Origin: DASRSS01 sp963799045
GTDB lineage: Bacteria; Actinomycetota; Actinomycetes; Mycobacteriales; Jatrophihabitantaceae
DNA: 64,000 bases
Reading direction: 5' to 3'
NCBI GenBank assembly: GCA_963799045.1
Contig: CAWCVN010000001.1
Location: 496,001-560,000, forward strand
Below the pieces are notes generated by a model. The model was not told the origin of the DNA, searched no databases, and saw nothing but the letters and a program-made list of their open reading frames with translations. Below are positions 55,112 to 64,000 of this stretch, one piece after another (the stretch's first letter is position 1; the number at the start of each line of letters is the position of its first letter). A program made the position numbers and the translations under genes.

Positions 55112-56218
55112 CAGTGGGCGGCGTCGAGCTGTCCCTGCACGGTCTCGGCGAGCTGCTGGTAGGAGTCCTCGAACTTCTGCACGCCCTCGGCCTCGAGGAT
55201 CTCGATGACGTCGTCGTAGCCGATGCCGAGTCCTTCCAGCGTCGCCAGAACCTGCCGGGCGTCGTCGTAGGTGCCGGAGATCGTGTTGCCCGCGATAGCG
55301 CCGTGGTCGGCGACCGCGTCGAGCGTCGCTTCGGGCATGGTGTTGACCGTGTCCGGGGCGACCAACTCCACCACATACATGGTGTCCTCGTAGGCCGGGT
55401 CCTTCACGCCGGTCGACGCCCACAGCGGGCGCTGCACGTTCGCCCCGGCCGCGGCCAGCGCCTGCCAGCGGTCCGAGGCGATCACCTTCTCGTACCGCTC
55501 GTAGGCCAGCCGGGCGTTGGCGATCCCGGCCTTGCCGCGGACGCGCCTTGGCGTCCTCGGAGCCGATCTTGTCGAGTCGCTTGTCGACCTCGGTGTCGAC
55601 CCGGGAGACGAAGAACGACGCGACCGAGTGGATCGTCGACAGGTCGATGCCCGCTTCCTTGGCCTGCTCGAGGCCGGTGAGGTAGGCGTCCATCACCGCG
55701 TCGTAGCGGTCGAGACCGAAGATCAGCGTGACGTTGACGTTGACGCCGGCCGCGATGGCCGAGGTGATCGACGGCAGCCCGGCCTCGGTCGCCGGGATCT
55801 TGATCAGGACGTTCGGGCGGTCGACGAGCCACCACAGGCCCTTGGCCTCGGCGGTCGTGCGTTCGGTCTCGTTCGCCAGCCTGGGGTCGACCTCGATCGA
55901 CACCCGGCCGTCGACGCCGTTCGTGCGGTCGAACACCGGGCGGAGCACGTCGCACGCCCACCGGATGTCGTAGGCCATCAGGTAGCGGATGACGCCGTCG
56001 AGGGCGATCTCGCGCGTCTTCAGCTCCCGGACCTGCTCGTCGTAGGCGCTGCCCTTCTCGAGGGCCTTGGCGAAGATCGTCGGGTTGCTGGTGACGCCCA
56101 CGACGTGCATGGTGTCGACCAGCTGCTGCAGGTTCCCGGTGCGCAGGCGATCCCGGCTGATGTCGTCGAGCCAGACGGAGACGCCCTGGGCGCTCAGGTC
56201 GGCAAGTGCGTCGGTCAT
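55111..56218 (-). CDS. tal: Transaldolase, one frameshift
   Basis: Tal moves a dihydroxyacetone unit between sugar phosphates. About 368 aa from ATG 56218. It has SVWLDDISRDRLRTGNLQQL, VGVTSNPTIFAKALEKGSAY, VSIEVDPRLANETERTTAEA, the Schiff-base Lys in VLIKIPATEAGLPSI, VNVTLIFGLDRYDAVMDAYL and VQRPLWASTGVKDPAYEDTM. An extra C near 55545, in a GGCAAG context, breaks the frame between EDAKA and KAGIANARLAYERYEKV. It follows tkt by 25 bp and overlaps zwf by one base. Confidence 0.93.
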
Positions 56219-56243
56219 GACACCTCGTCTCTCCCAGATCCGG

Positions 56244-58376
56244 TCAGTTACCCGTGGTCGCGCCGCGGATCTGTCCGGCGCGCTCGAGTGCTGAGTGGGC
56301 TGCGGCCACGACGTGGTCAGTGGTGAACCCGAACTGCTCGAACAACACCGAGCCCTCGGCGCTGGCCCCGAAGTGCTCGATGCTCACCGTCTCGCCGGCG
56401 TCGCCGACGTAGGCCCGCCAGCCCTGCTTCACCGCCGCCTCGACACTGACCCGCGCCCGGATCTCCGGCGGCAGGACCTGCTGGCGGTAGGAGGCCGGCT
56501 GGGCCTCGAACCACTCCTGGCACGGCATGGAGACGACCCGCGTCGGATGGCCCTCGGCCTCGAGCCGCTCGCGGGCGGCGAGCGCCAGCGCGACCTCGGA
56601 ACCGGTGGCGATGATGATCACCTCCGGCAGGCCCGCGGACGCCTCGTCGAGGACATAGGCGCCCTTGTCGACGCCGCCGACCTTGGCGGGGTCGAGCACC
56701 GGCAGGTTCTGGCGCGACAGCGCGAACGCGATTGGCCGGTCGGTGGTCTCCAACGCGACCCGCCAGGCCGCTGCGGTCTCGTTGGCATCGGCAGGCCGGA
56801 CGACGTCCAGGCCGGGGATCGCCCGCAGTGCCGCGAGGTGCTCGATCGGCTGGTGCGTGGGACCGTCGCCGCCGAGACCGATCGAGTCGTGGGTCCAGAC
56901 GTAGATGGTCGGCAGCTGCATCAGTGCGGCCAGGCGTACGGGCGGGCGCATGTAGTCGCTGAACACGAGGAACGTGCCGCCGTAGGGGCGGGTGCCGCCG
57001 TGCAGCACGATGCCGTTGAGGATCGCGCCCATGGCGTGTTCGCGGATGCCGAAGTGCAGGGTGCGCCCGTAGGGTCCGCCGGTCCAGACCTTGGTCTGGA
57101 ACTCCGCCGGGGTGAAGCTGGGCTCGCCCTCCATCGTGGTGTTGTTGCTCTCGGCGAGGTCGGCCGAGCCACCCCACAGCTCGGGCAGGGCGTCGGCGAG
57201 CGCGGTGAGGATCTTGCCGGACGCCTTGCGGGTCGAGACCGCGTTGGCCTTGCCGTCCTTCTCCGCGGGGAAGCTCGGCAGCGCGTCGGTCCAGCCTGCC
57301 GGCAGCTCGCGCCGGCGCATGCGCTCGAGCAGCGCGGCCCGGGCGGGGTTGTCCGCGGCCCAGGCGTCGAAGCCGACCTGCCACTGGGCGTGCGCCTTCC
57401 GCCCGCGGTCGACGACCTGCCGGGCGTGCTCGACCACCTTGGCGTCGACGGGGAAGTGCACGTCGGGGTCGAAGCCCAGGATCTCCTTGGTGCGCCGGAC
57501 CTCGTCCTCGCCCAGCGCCGCGCCGTGTGCCTTGCCCGTGTTCTGCGCGGTCGGCGCGGGCCAGCCGATGATGGTCCGGATCGAGATGAACGACGGCTTG
57601 TCGGTGACCCGCTTGGCCTTGTCGATGGCCTTCTCCAGGGCGGTGACGTCCTCGCCGGAGTCGACGCGCTGGACGTGCCAGCCGTAGGACTCGTACCGCT
57701 TGCAGACGTCCTCGCTGAAGGCGATCGCGGTGTCGTCCTCGATGGAGATGTGGTTGTCGTCGTAGAAGAGGATCAGGTTCCCCAGCTGCTGGTGACCGGC
57801 GAGCGAGGACGCCTCGCTCGCGACGCCCTCCTCCATGCAGCCGTCGCCGGCGATCACGTAGATGTAGTGGTCGAACGGTGACTCGCCGGGGGCGGCGTCC
57901 GGGTCGAGCAGGCCGCGCTCGCGGCGTGCGGCCATGGCCATGCCCACGCCGTTGGCCACGCCCTGGCCAAGCGGGCCGGTGGTGACCTCGATGCCGGCCG
58001 TGTGCCCGTGCTCGGGGTGGCCGGGCGTGCGCGACCCCCACGAGCGCAGTGCCTCGATGTCGGCGAGCTCGAGGCCGTACCCGGACAGGAACAGCTGGCA
58101 GTACTGGGTCAGCGAGGTGTGTCCGTTGGACAGGATGAACCGGTCGCGACCGATCCAATCCGGATCGGTCGGGTCGTGGCGCATCACCCGCTGGTAGAGC
58201 AGGTACGCCAGCGGCGCCAGGCTCATCGCGGTACCGGGGTGGCCGCTGCCGGCCTTCTGCACCGCGTCGGCGGCGAGCAGGCGCGCCGTGTCGACAGCCC
58301 TCGTGTCGAGATCGGTCCACCACTTGGGGTGTGCGGTGACGACCCCGTCGGTGTTTCCGGAAGCGTTCTCGGTCAC
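56244..58376 (-). CDS. tkt: Transketolase
   Basis: Tkt transfers two-carbon units with thiamine diphosphate. The 710-aa protein has SGHPGTAMSLAPLAYLLYQR, ATTGPLGQGVANG-type VTTGPLGQGVANGVGMAMA, the TPP motif VIAGDGCMEEGVASEASSLA, FYDDNHISIEDDTAIAFSED, WTHDSIGLGGDGPTHQPIEH and RPADANETAAAWRVALETTD. It leads the pentose phosphate series on the minus strand and is unbroken. It needs the thiamine cofactor whose synthesis genes lie at 15-20 kb. A TAGGCT -10 about 96 bases upstream is likely. Confidence 0.97.
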   Translation of the reverse strand: MTENASGNTDGVVTAHPKWWTDLDTRAVDTARLLAADAVQKAGSGHPGTAMSLAPLAYLLYQRVMRHDPTDPDWIGRDRFILSNGHTSLTQYCQLFLSGYGLELADIEALRSWGSRTPGHPEHGHTAGIEVTTGPLGQGVANGVGMAMAARRERGLLDPDAAPGESPFDHYIYVIAGDGCMEEGVASEASSLAGHQQLGNLILFYDDNHISIEDDTAIAFSEDVCKRYESYGWHVQRVDSGEDVTALEKAIDKAKRVTDKPSFISIRTIIGWPAPTAQNTGKAHGAALGEDEVRRTKEILGFDPDVHFPVDAKVVEHARQVVDRGRKAHAQWQVGFDAWAADNPARAALLERMRRRELPAGWTDALPSFPAEKDGKANAVSTRKASGKILTALADALPELWGGSADLAESNNTTMEGEPSFTPAEFQTKVWTGGPYGRTLHFGIREHAMGAILNGIVLHGGTRPYGGTFLVFSDYMRPPVRLAALMQLPTIYVWTHDSIGLGGDGPTHQPIEHLAALRAIPGLDVVRPADANETAAAWRVALETTDRPIAFALSRQNLPVLDPAKVGGVDKGAYVLDEASAGLPEVIIIATGSEVALALAARERLEAEGHPTRVVSMPCQEWFEAQPASYRQQVLPPEIRARVSVEAAVKQGWRAYVGDAGETVSIEHFGASAEGSVLFEQFGFTTDHVVAAAHSALERAGQIRGATTGN

Positions 58377-58471
58377 GGCTGCCTCGCGCTCAGATCGGTG
58401 GTGTTCGTCCGGTGGTGCGGCCCGGCACGGTCCGGCGTGGTCCGGCCTGCTTCGGTGCCGCCTACCCGTTC

Positions 58472-58477
58472 AGCCTA
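58472..58477 (-). promoter_or_regulatory. -10 hexamer for the tkt operon
   Basis: Minus-strand TAGGCT in the 186-bp tkt-ctaB divergent spacer; predicts a leader of about 90 nt. The rest of the spacer (58377-58562) contains short GTCCGGC-type repetitions and no gene. Confidence 0.4.
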
Positions 58478-58550
58478 GTCACGCCGGCCACCGGCGTCGC
58501 AGTGCTTCCCGCCCGCCGACACTGCGTGCGAACGCGCCGACGCTGACGGT

Positions 58551-58556
58551 TACCCT
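58551..58556 (+). promoter_or_regulatory. -10 hexamer for leaderless ctaB transcript
   Basis: TACCCT, six bases before GTG 58563; no Shine-Dalgarno sequence between. Confidence 0.5.
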
Positions 58557-58562
58557 GGACCG

Positions 58563-59552
58563 GTGACGCAGACCCCGGTTGCGCCCACCACGACGGGCCA
58601 CAATGCGGTCGCGGCGTCGGTCGCCTCCCCGTCGGTACCCGGCCCCCGGCTGCCGCACTCCGGCGGCCGCGCCCCGCGAGCCGCAGCCGGCTGCAGGCCT
58701 ACATCGCGCTGACCAAGCCGCGCATCATCGAGCTGCTGCTGGTCACCACGCTGCCGTCGATGGTGCTGGCCGCGGGCGGGCTGCCGCGCTGGTGGGTGGC
58801 CCTCGCGACCATGCTCGGCGGCACCATGGCCGCGGGCAGCGCGAACGCGTTGAACTGCTACGTCGATCGCGACATCGACGCGGTGATGCGGCGCACCACC
58901 CGGCGGCCCCTCGCCCGGCATGAGGTTTCACCCGGCGGCGCGCTGGTGTTCGGGCTCTCGCTGGCCGCGGCGTCGGTCGCGGCGATCGGCCTGGTCACCA
59001 ACTGGCTCGCCGGCGCGCTGACCGTCGCGGCGATCTCGTTCTACGTCCTCGTCTACACGATGCTGCTGAAGCGGCGGACCTGCGCAGAACATCGTGTGGG
59101 GTGGGGCGGCCGGCTGCATGCCGGTCCTCATCGGTTGGTCGGCGGTCACCGGAGGCCTCGGCTGGGCCCCGGTCGTGCTGTTCGCGATCGTGTTCTTCTG
59201 GACCCCGCCGCACACGTGGGCGCTGGCGACCCGGTACCGCGACGACTACGCGAACGCCGGCGTGCCGATGCTGCCGGTCGTCGCGTCGCCACTGCGGGTG
59301 GCGCGCCAGATCGTGATCTACAGCTGGCTGACCGTGGCGGCGTCGCTGGCGTTGTGGCCGCTGGCGACCGGATGGGTCTACGCGGCCCTCGCCGCGGGCG
59401 GCGGCGTGGTGCTGCTGGCCGAGGCACACCGGCTGTATCGCCGGACGAAGCTGGGCGACGGCACTGCCAAGCCGATGGTGTTCTTCCACCTGTCGAACAG
59501 CTACCTCGCCTTCGTGTTCGTCGCGGTGGCGGTCGACACCTTCGTACGCTGA
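58563..59552 (+). CDS. ctaB: Heme o synthase (protoheme IX farnesyltransferase), two frameshifts
   Basis: CtaB/CyoE adds the farnesyl group to heme b, giving heme o for CtaA. About 330 aa. A 45-residue Pro-rich N-terminus from GTG 58563 is followed by YIALTKPRIIELLLVTTLPS, the prenyl-diphosphate Asp motif NCYVDRDIDAVMRRTTRRPL, nine hydrophobic helices, VFFWTPPHTWALATRYRDDY, NAGVPMLPVV and PMVFFHLSNSYLAFVFVAVA. A missing base near 58677 and an extra T near 59079 (before GCGCAG) break the frame. Its TGA overlaps the next gene as TGATG. It is divergent from tkt, as in mycobacteria. Confidence 0.9.
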
Positions 59553-60418
59553 TGTCCTCGGTCATCCTCGCGACCTGCACCGCGCTGCCGGACGGGGACG
59601 AGGACGCCGCCCTGCTCGGGGCCGCGCTGGGCCGCCGGGGGCTCGACGGCCGCTGGGCCGCCTGGAACGACCCGGGCGTCGACTGGGCCGAGTCGCTCGT
59701 CGTGGTGCGGTCGACCTGGGACTACACCGCAGGCGCTGGCGGACTTCCTCGACTGGACGCGCGGTGTCCGCGCACCTGGCCAATCCGGCCGAGGTGATCG
59801 CGTGGAACACCGACAAGGCCTACCTGCTGGATCTGGCCGACGCCGGCGTGCCGATCGTCCCGACCGCCGTCGCCCGCCCGGGTGAGCCGGCTGGAGCTGC
59901 CCGTCGGCACCGAGTTCGTGGTCAAGCCGGCGGTGGGTGCCGGGTCGCGCGGTGCCGGGCGCTTCGCGCCGGAGGACGGCGGCGGCGGCGCGTGCCCACG
60001 CGAGCGCGCTGCAGTCCGAGGGCCGCACCGTCCTCGTCCAGCCCTACCTCGGTGAGGTGGACGTGGTGGGCGAGACCGCGCTGATCTACATCGCCGGCGT
60101 GTTCAGCCACGCGATCACCAAGGGCGCGATGCTGCCGCGCCGGCGGTGCACGCCCACGGCGACCGCGGCCCGCTGTACGTCGAGGAGCGGATCAGCGAGC
60201 GCACGCCGATCGGCCGCCGAGCTCGCGGTCGGGAGTCAGGCGCTCGGCGGCGGTGCGCGAGCGCTACGGCTACGACCTGCTCTACGTGCGTGTCGACCTG
60301 CTCCCCGGCGGCCGGACGGCCCGGTGCTGGTCGAGCTGGAGCTGACCGAGCCGTCGCTGTTCCTCGGTTACGAGGGCCGGGGCGGCCGGACCGATTCGCG
60401 GCGGCCATCGCGCGCTGA
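59552..60418 (+). CDS. ATP-grasp protein, DcsG-like, many frameshifts
   Basis: About 290 aa, reconstructable only in pieces: VILATCTALPDGDEDAALLG, WNDPGVDWAESLVVVRSTWD, LANPAEVIAWNTDKAYLLDL, GVPIVPTAVARP, EFVVKPAVGAGSRGAGRF, VLVQPYLGEVDVVGETALIY, IAGVFSHAITKGAML and VLVELELTEPSLFLGYEG. This matches the ATP-grasp family that includes DcsG of D-cycloserine synthesis, as a standalone ligase. At least six shifts occur (near 59740, 59775, 59895, 59995, 60140 and 60225-60310). It overlaps ctaB by one base (TGATG) and is followed by the DUF445 gene after 12 bp. No other cycloserine gene is present, so the substrate is open. Confidence 0.75.
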
Positions 60419-60430
60419 GGCCGCCCGTCG

Positions 60431-61681
60431 GTGACGGTCCCGCTTCCCGACCCGGGCCGGCTGCGGGCGCTGCGCCGGATGAAGGCGACCGCAGGCGGGC
60501 TGCTGCTGTTCGCCGCCGCGGTGTACGTGCTGTGCCGCGCCCTGGCCGACGGCCGCGGCGGCTGGGGGTACCTGCAGGCGGCCGCGGAGGCGTCGATGGT
60601 CGGCGGTCTGGCCGACTGGTTCGCGGTGACCGCGCTGTTCCGGCATCCGCTGGGCATGCCCATCCCGCACACGGCGATCATCCCGCGCAAGAAGGATCAG
60701 ATCGGCGACGGCTTGGCCGGTTTCGTCGAGCAAGTACTTCCTGACCGAGTCGATCGTCAGCGAGCGGGTGGCGGCGGCCCGGGTCCCGCAGCGGGTCGGT
60801 CAGTGGCTGGCCGACCCGGACCACGCCCGCGAGCTCGCCGGTGAGCTGAGCAGCGCGGTGGGCGGGCTGGCGTCGGTGCTGCACGACGACGAACTGCGCA
60901 ACGCGGTGGCGAGCTTCGCCGACAAGCGGCTGCGCGAGCTCGAGGCCGCGCCGCTGCTCGCGCGGCTGCTGGACGCGGTGTGCGACTCGGGCCAGCACCA
61001 GGAGGTGCTGACCTACTTCCTGCGCGGCGCGATGCGCTTCCTCGACGAGAACCGGTCGGTGTTCCGCCGGCGGCTGGCCGACGAGTCGCCGGAGTGGGTG
61101 CCGGACTGGGTCGACGACCGGGTCTTCGCGCAAGGGGTTCACCGCCGTCCAGTCGTTCCTGGCCGACGTGTCGATGCAAGACGAGCACGAGCTGCGCAAG
61201 ACCTACGACGCCCAGCTGCGCGAGCTCGCCAACGGGCTGCGCGCGGACCCCGAGCAGGCGGCGAAGGTCGAGCAGGCCAAGCTGCAGCTGCTCGAGCATC
61301 CCAAGATGCGCGAGTGGCTGACCACGCTGTGGGGCAACGGGCAAGGCGTGCTGGTGGACGGGGCCGCCGACCCGGAGTCCGATCTGCGCCGCACGATCGA
61401 GTCGCTGACCGTGCGCGCCGGCGAGGTGCTGCGCGACGACGCGGCGGTCGGCGCGAAGGTGGACGAGGCGCTGCAGCGGATGACCGGCCACGTGATGACC
61501 CACTACGCCGAGGACATGGCCGGCGTCATCTCGGCGACGGTCGAGCGCTGGGACACCGCGGAGACCAGCCGGCGGCTGGAGCTTGCAGGTCGGCCGGGAC
61601 CTTCAGTTCATCCGCATCAACGGCACCGTGGTCGGCGCGCTGGCCGGCCTCGCGATCTACGCGATCAGCCAGCTGTTCTGA
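60431..61681 (+). CDS. DUF445 membrane-associated protein, three frameshifts
   Basis: About 416 aa from GTG 60431. It has an N-terminal transmembrane helix (AGGLLLFAAAVYVLCRALAD) and the DUF445 signature AAEASMVGGLADWFAVTALF followed by RHPLGMPIPHTAIIPRKKDQ. A long coiled helical middle (RELAGELSSAVGGLASVLHD, LRDDAAVGAKVDEALQRMTG) and a C-terminal helix close it (INGTVVGALAGLAIYAISQL). Extra bases near 60733, 61131 and 61585, the first two before AAG, break the frame. The function of DUF445 is unknown; the fold suggests a membrane-anchored rod. It converges on ctaA. Confidence 0.82.
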
Positions 61682-61696
61682 ACGCCCCCCACTCCA

Positions 61697-61759
61697 CGAC
61701 CTTGTGCAGTTGGGGGACGCTGTCCGGGGCTGATTACGGCCCTGGGGTGCACAAGGTCG
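61697..61759. repeat. 12-bp inverted repeat between DUF445 and ctaA
   Basis: CGACCTTGTGCA (61697-61708) and TGCACAAGGTCG (61748-61759) are exact inverses 39 bases apart, flanked by GGGG/CCCC runs. The right arm is inside the 3' end of ctaA. It could be a two-way terminator or a dispersed palindromic unit. Confidence 0.75.
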
Positions 61760-62721
61760 GGGTGGGTGCGGCGGCGGCGCGGGGCTCGACGCGGGCGAGT
61801 ACCGCCAGCGCGGCGAGCCACACCAGGCAGGCTCCGAACATGTGCAGCCCCACGAGCAGGGCCGGCACGTGCAGGAAGTACTGGACGTAGCCGATCACGC
61901 CCTGCGCGAGCTCGATGCCGAGCAGCAGCCACGCGGCGCGCCGCACGGCCTCGGTGGCGTGCACCGCGTACAGCACGCGACCAGCCCGGCCGTCAGCGCC
62001 GACCAGCGACCACACCGCGTCGGCGTGCAGCTGCGCCATCGAGGCGGCGCTGAGGCCGTTGCGGTGCACCTTCCCGGAGGCGTCCAGGTCCCCGGCGTGG
62101 GGTCCGGCCCCCGTCACGACCGTGCCCAGGACGAGAACGACGCCGGTCAGGCCGGCGGCCAGCCGCGCCAGCAGCCGTGCCGCCGCGGGTACCGGCACGG
62201 CGGGCGTGGACGCGCGCACCCGCCACCACAGCCAGAAGGCGATCAGGATGATCGCCGCCGAGAGCGAGGAAGTGCAGCCCGACGACCCAGGGGTTCAGGT
62301 GGGTGAGCACCGTGATCCCGCCGATGACGGCCTGCGCCGGGATGCTCAGCAGCAGCAAGCTCGCCAGCATCCGTTCCTGCCGGCGGGCGAGCGCCACGAG
62401 CCAGCAGGCCACCGCGAACAGGCCGACGACGAAGGTCAGTTGACGGTTGGTGAACTCGATGACGCCGTGAAAGGAGTACGCCTTGGTGGGGGTCAGGGTG
62501 TCGGCGGTGCAGCGCGGCCAGGTCGGGCAACCCAGCCCCGAGTTGGTCAGCCGCACGGCGCCACCGGTCACGACGATGCCGACGTTGGTGATCACGGCCC
62601 ACAACGCCAGGCGGCGGTAGGCGACGGCCGAGCGGAGTCCCGGCGGGATGACCCGCTCGAGGAGGGCCACGTGGCGCGGCGGGGCCGGCGGCGTCACGGC
62701 GCCGACCGGTGGGGTGCTCAC
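61734..62721 (-). CDS. ctaA: Heme A synthase CtaA, one frameshift
   Basis: CtaA converts heme o to heme a for cytochrome aa3 oxidase. About 328 aa with eight hydrophobic helices. It shows VVTGGAVRLTNSGLGCPTWP (with the conserved Cys), TKAYSFHGVIEFTNRQLTFV with heme-ligand His, GGITVLTHLNPWVVGLHFL, TGAGPHAGDLDASGKVHRNG and the C-terminal LHMFGACLVWLAALAV. An extra base near 62266 breaks the frame. GTG 62721 overlaps the ABC permease stop as GTGA. The last residues share the inverted repeat with the 3' end of the DUF445 region. Confidence 0.9.
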
Positions 62722-63506
62722 TCCCACCGGAACCACCGCGCGGCGGCCGGCAGCGCCAGCGCGGCCCAGACGGCGAGGGTGATCGCGTCGTGCACCGGGA
62801 TGCCGGCACCGTTCTCCAGGACCCGGTGCAGGCCGTGCGACAGCGCCGCGGACGGCAGGTACTGCAGCACCTGGGCCACGCCGTGCGGGTACTTCGACAG
62901 CGGGATGGCGATCCCGCCCGCGAACAGCAGGATCAGCCAGATCAGGTTCGCGGCGGCCAGCGTGACCTCGGCGCGCAGCGTCCCGGCGATGAGCAGGCCC
63001 AGCCCACCGAAGGCGAGCGTGCCGAGCGCGATCATGACCAGGACCAGCAGCGGATCGCCGTGCGGGTGCCAGGCCAGGGCGAACGCCAGCGCGCAGATCA
63101 AGCCCACCTGGACCAGTTCGAGCAGCAGGACCGCGATCGTCTTGCCGCCGACCAGGACAGAGCGCGGCATCGCGGTGGCGCCGAGGCGCTTGAGCACCGC
63201 GTACTTGCGCTCGAAGCCGGTGCCGATCGCGAGCCCCGTGAACGACGCGGACATCACCGCCAGCGCCATGATGCTCGGCACGACGAAGTCGATCCGGCGG
63301 GGGACACCGAGCGAGTAGAGCAGCGGCAGGTTGAAGAAGAACAGCAGCAGCAGCGGGATCACGAGGGTCAGCCCGACCTGCTCGCCGTTGCGCAGCAGCA
63401 GCTTGAACTCCATCACGGTCTGCGCGGCGAGCATGCGTGCGCGAGGTGCCGCGCCTGGTGCCGGCGCGAACGAGTGGGTGGTCGCGCCGGCGCCGGACGC
63501 GCTCAT
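62718..63506 (-). CDS. ABC transporter permease (ABC-2 type)
   Basis: A 262-aa ABC-2 membrane protein with six hydrophobic segments (first at about 44-62, LTLVIPLLLLFFFNLPLLYS). Family features are FVVPSIMALAVMSASFTGLA, ERKYAVLKRLGATAMPRSVL in the coupling region and LPSAALSHGLHRVLENGAGI. ATG 63506 overlaps the ATPase stop as ATGA, so the two form one exporter. Pairs of this kind stand next to ctaA/ctaB in mycobacteria. The substrate is not known; heme or lipid export has been proposed for relatives, without support in this sequence. Confidence 0.88.
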   Translation of the reverse strand: MSASGAGATTHSFAPAPGAAPRARMLAAQTVMEFKLLLRNGEQVGLTLVIPLLLLFFFNLPLLYSLGVPRRIDFVVPSIMALAVMSASFTGLAIGTGFERKYAVLKRLGATAMPRSVLVGGKTIAVLLLELVQVGLICALAFALAWHPHGDPLLVLVMIALGTLAFGGLGLLIAGTLRAEVTLAAANLIWLILLFAGGIAIPLSKYPHGVAQVLQYLPSAALSHGLHRVLENGAGIPVHDAITLAVWAALALPAAARWFRWE

Positions 63507-64000
63507 GTCCGCACCTCCCGGCCGGTGAGCTCGAGGAAGACGTCCTCCAGGCTGCGTCGCTCCACAGCGAGGCTCTCGGTGAGCACGCCCTGCCCTGCGC
63601 ACCACGCGGTCAGCGCCGCCACCAGTTGCGGGTCGACGTCGCCGGTGACCAGGTAGTTCCCGGGGCGCTCCTCGACGGCGCGCGTCCCGTCCGGCAGGGC
63701 AGCCAGCATCGAGTCCAGCCGCAGACCCGGTGTGGCCCGGAACCGCACCTGACCTTCGGCGCCGGAGCGGGTGAGCTCGGCCGGCGTGCCGGAGGCGACC
63801 ACCCGCCCGGCGTCCATCACCACCACGGTGTCGGCGAGCTGCTCGGCCTCGTCGAGGAAGTGGGTGGTGAGCACGACGCTCACGCCGTCCGCGCGCAGCT
63901 TGCGGATGAACTCCCAGGTGGCCCGCCGCGCCTGCGGGTCCATGCCCGCGGTCGGCTCGTCGAGGAAGACCAGCTCCGGCCGCGCCACCAGGGCCATCGC
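63503..64000 (-). CDS. ABC transporter ATP-binding protein, 5' end outside window
   Basis: The C-terminal 165 residues of an ABC-2 type ATPase. It includes Walker B and D-loop (LVFLDEPTAGMDPQARRATW), the switch His (VVLTTHFLDEAEQLADTVVV) and a DUF4162-like C-terminal domain ending SLAVERRSLEDVFLELTGRE. Walker A and signature motif lie beyond base 64000, as does the start codon. The ATGA overlap with the permease shows a heterodimeric-type exporter (daunorubicin-exporter-like family). Confidence 0.88.
   Translation of the reverse strand, partial: AMALVARPELVFLDEPTAGMDPQARRATWEFIRKLRADGVSVVLTTHFLDEAEQLADTVVVMDAGRVVASGTPAELTRSGAEGQVRFRATPGLRLDSMLAALPDGTRAVEERPGNYLVTGDVDPQLVAALTAWCAGQGVLTESLAVERRSLEDVFLELTGREVRT

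Noticed and set aside
53507..56218. An apparent transaldolase-Zwf fusion of 903 residues
   Set aside because: It arises only from the extra base near 55545. The correct tal stop overlaps the zwf ATG, and the middle of the fusion is Arg/Pro-rich shadow.

Overview
The window is very GC-rich chromosomal DNA from a mycothiol-producing actinomycete (Actinomycetota). The marker genes are mycothione reductase, RbpA, WhiA, OpcA, LmeA-type and DUF4032 proteins, GTG-rich starts and TANNNT -10 boxes. Gene order from uvrC-rapZ-yvcK-whiA through gap-pgk-tpiA-secG, then pgl-opcA-zwf-tal-tkt and ctaB/ctaA, follows the conserved core seen in Mycobacterium, Frankia and Streptomyces relatives. I cannot place it below class level. 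No rRNA, tRNA, prophage or CRISPR was seen, and no gene-free stretch exceeds about 300 bases.

Layout. 1-6.0 kb (-): glgX-treY-treZ, turning maltodextrin/glycogen into trehalose; treZ runs off the left edge. 6.0-7.2 kb (-): two membrane proteins of unknown role. 7.35-10.4 kb (+): uvrB behind an 11-codon leader ORF, then a GNAT protein. 10.4-12.2 kb: an HTH_42/AlkZ-like protein and an LmeA-like protein. 12.2-19.9 kb: a thiamine locus. On the - strand one TPP riboswitch precedes thiO-thiS-thiG and a second precedes an NCS1 transporter (CytX-like), psuG and a PfkB kinase; thiE, thiD and tenA lie beside it. 19.9-31.5 kb: small enzymes, an L,D-transpeptidase, a ROK protein with two bacterial-PH proteins, a lipoprotein, an MBL hydrolase, a DUF4032 kinase-like protein, an ECF sigma factor with a triple-VOC protein, and mycothione reductase. 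31.6-36.2 kb (+): proS, an S9 peptidase and ung. 36.67-38.53 kb: an intact ISKra4-type insertion sequence with a 9-bp target duplication. 38.65-47.9 kb (+): uvrA, an adenosine-deaminase-family gene, uvrC, rapZ, yvcK, whiA. 48-51.7 kb (+): gap-pgk-tpiA, secG, rbpA. 51.7-58.4 kb (-): tkt-tal-zwf-opcA-pgl (pentose phosphate pathway). 58.5-64 kb: ctaB, an ATP-grasp gene and a DUF445 gene (+), then ctaA and an ABC exporter (-), the last cut by the right edge.

How the genes work together. The three excision-repair genes uvrA, uvrB and uvrC plus ung make this a DNA-repair-rich stretch. The thiamine block holds thiazole formation (ThiO/S/G), coupling (ThiE), pyrimidine phosphorylation (ThiD) and pyrimidine salvage (TenA, the CytX-like transporter), but no thiC. 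The gap and tkt blocks supply lower glycolysis and NADPH. CtaA/CtaB provide heme A for the terminal oxidase.

Two things stand out. First, GC-rich hairpin repeats sit in frame inside conserved genes: two in the S9 peptidase and two, tandemly duplicated, in uvrC. Second, many core genes carry inferred single-base frameshifts, concentrated at 1-4.4, 40.7-47.2 and 58.6-62.3 kb while other genes are clean; this looks like uneven consensus quality rather than gene decay, so I list these genes as CDS with the breaks noted.
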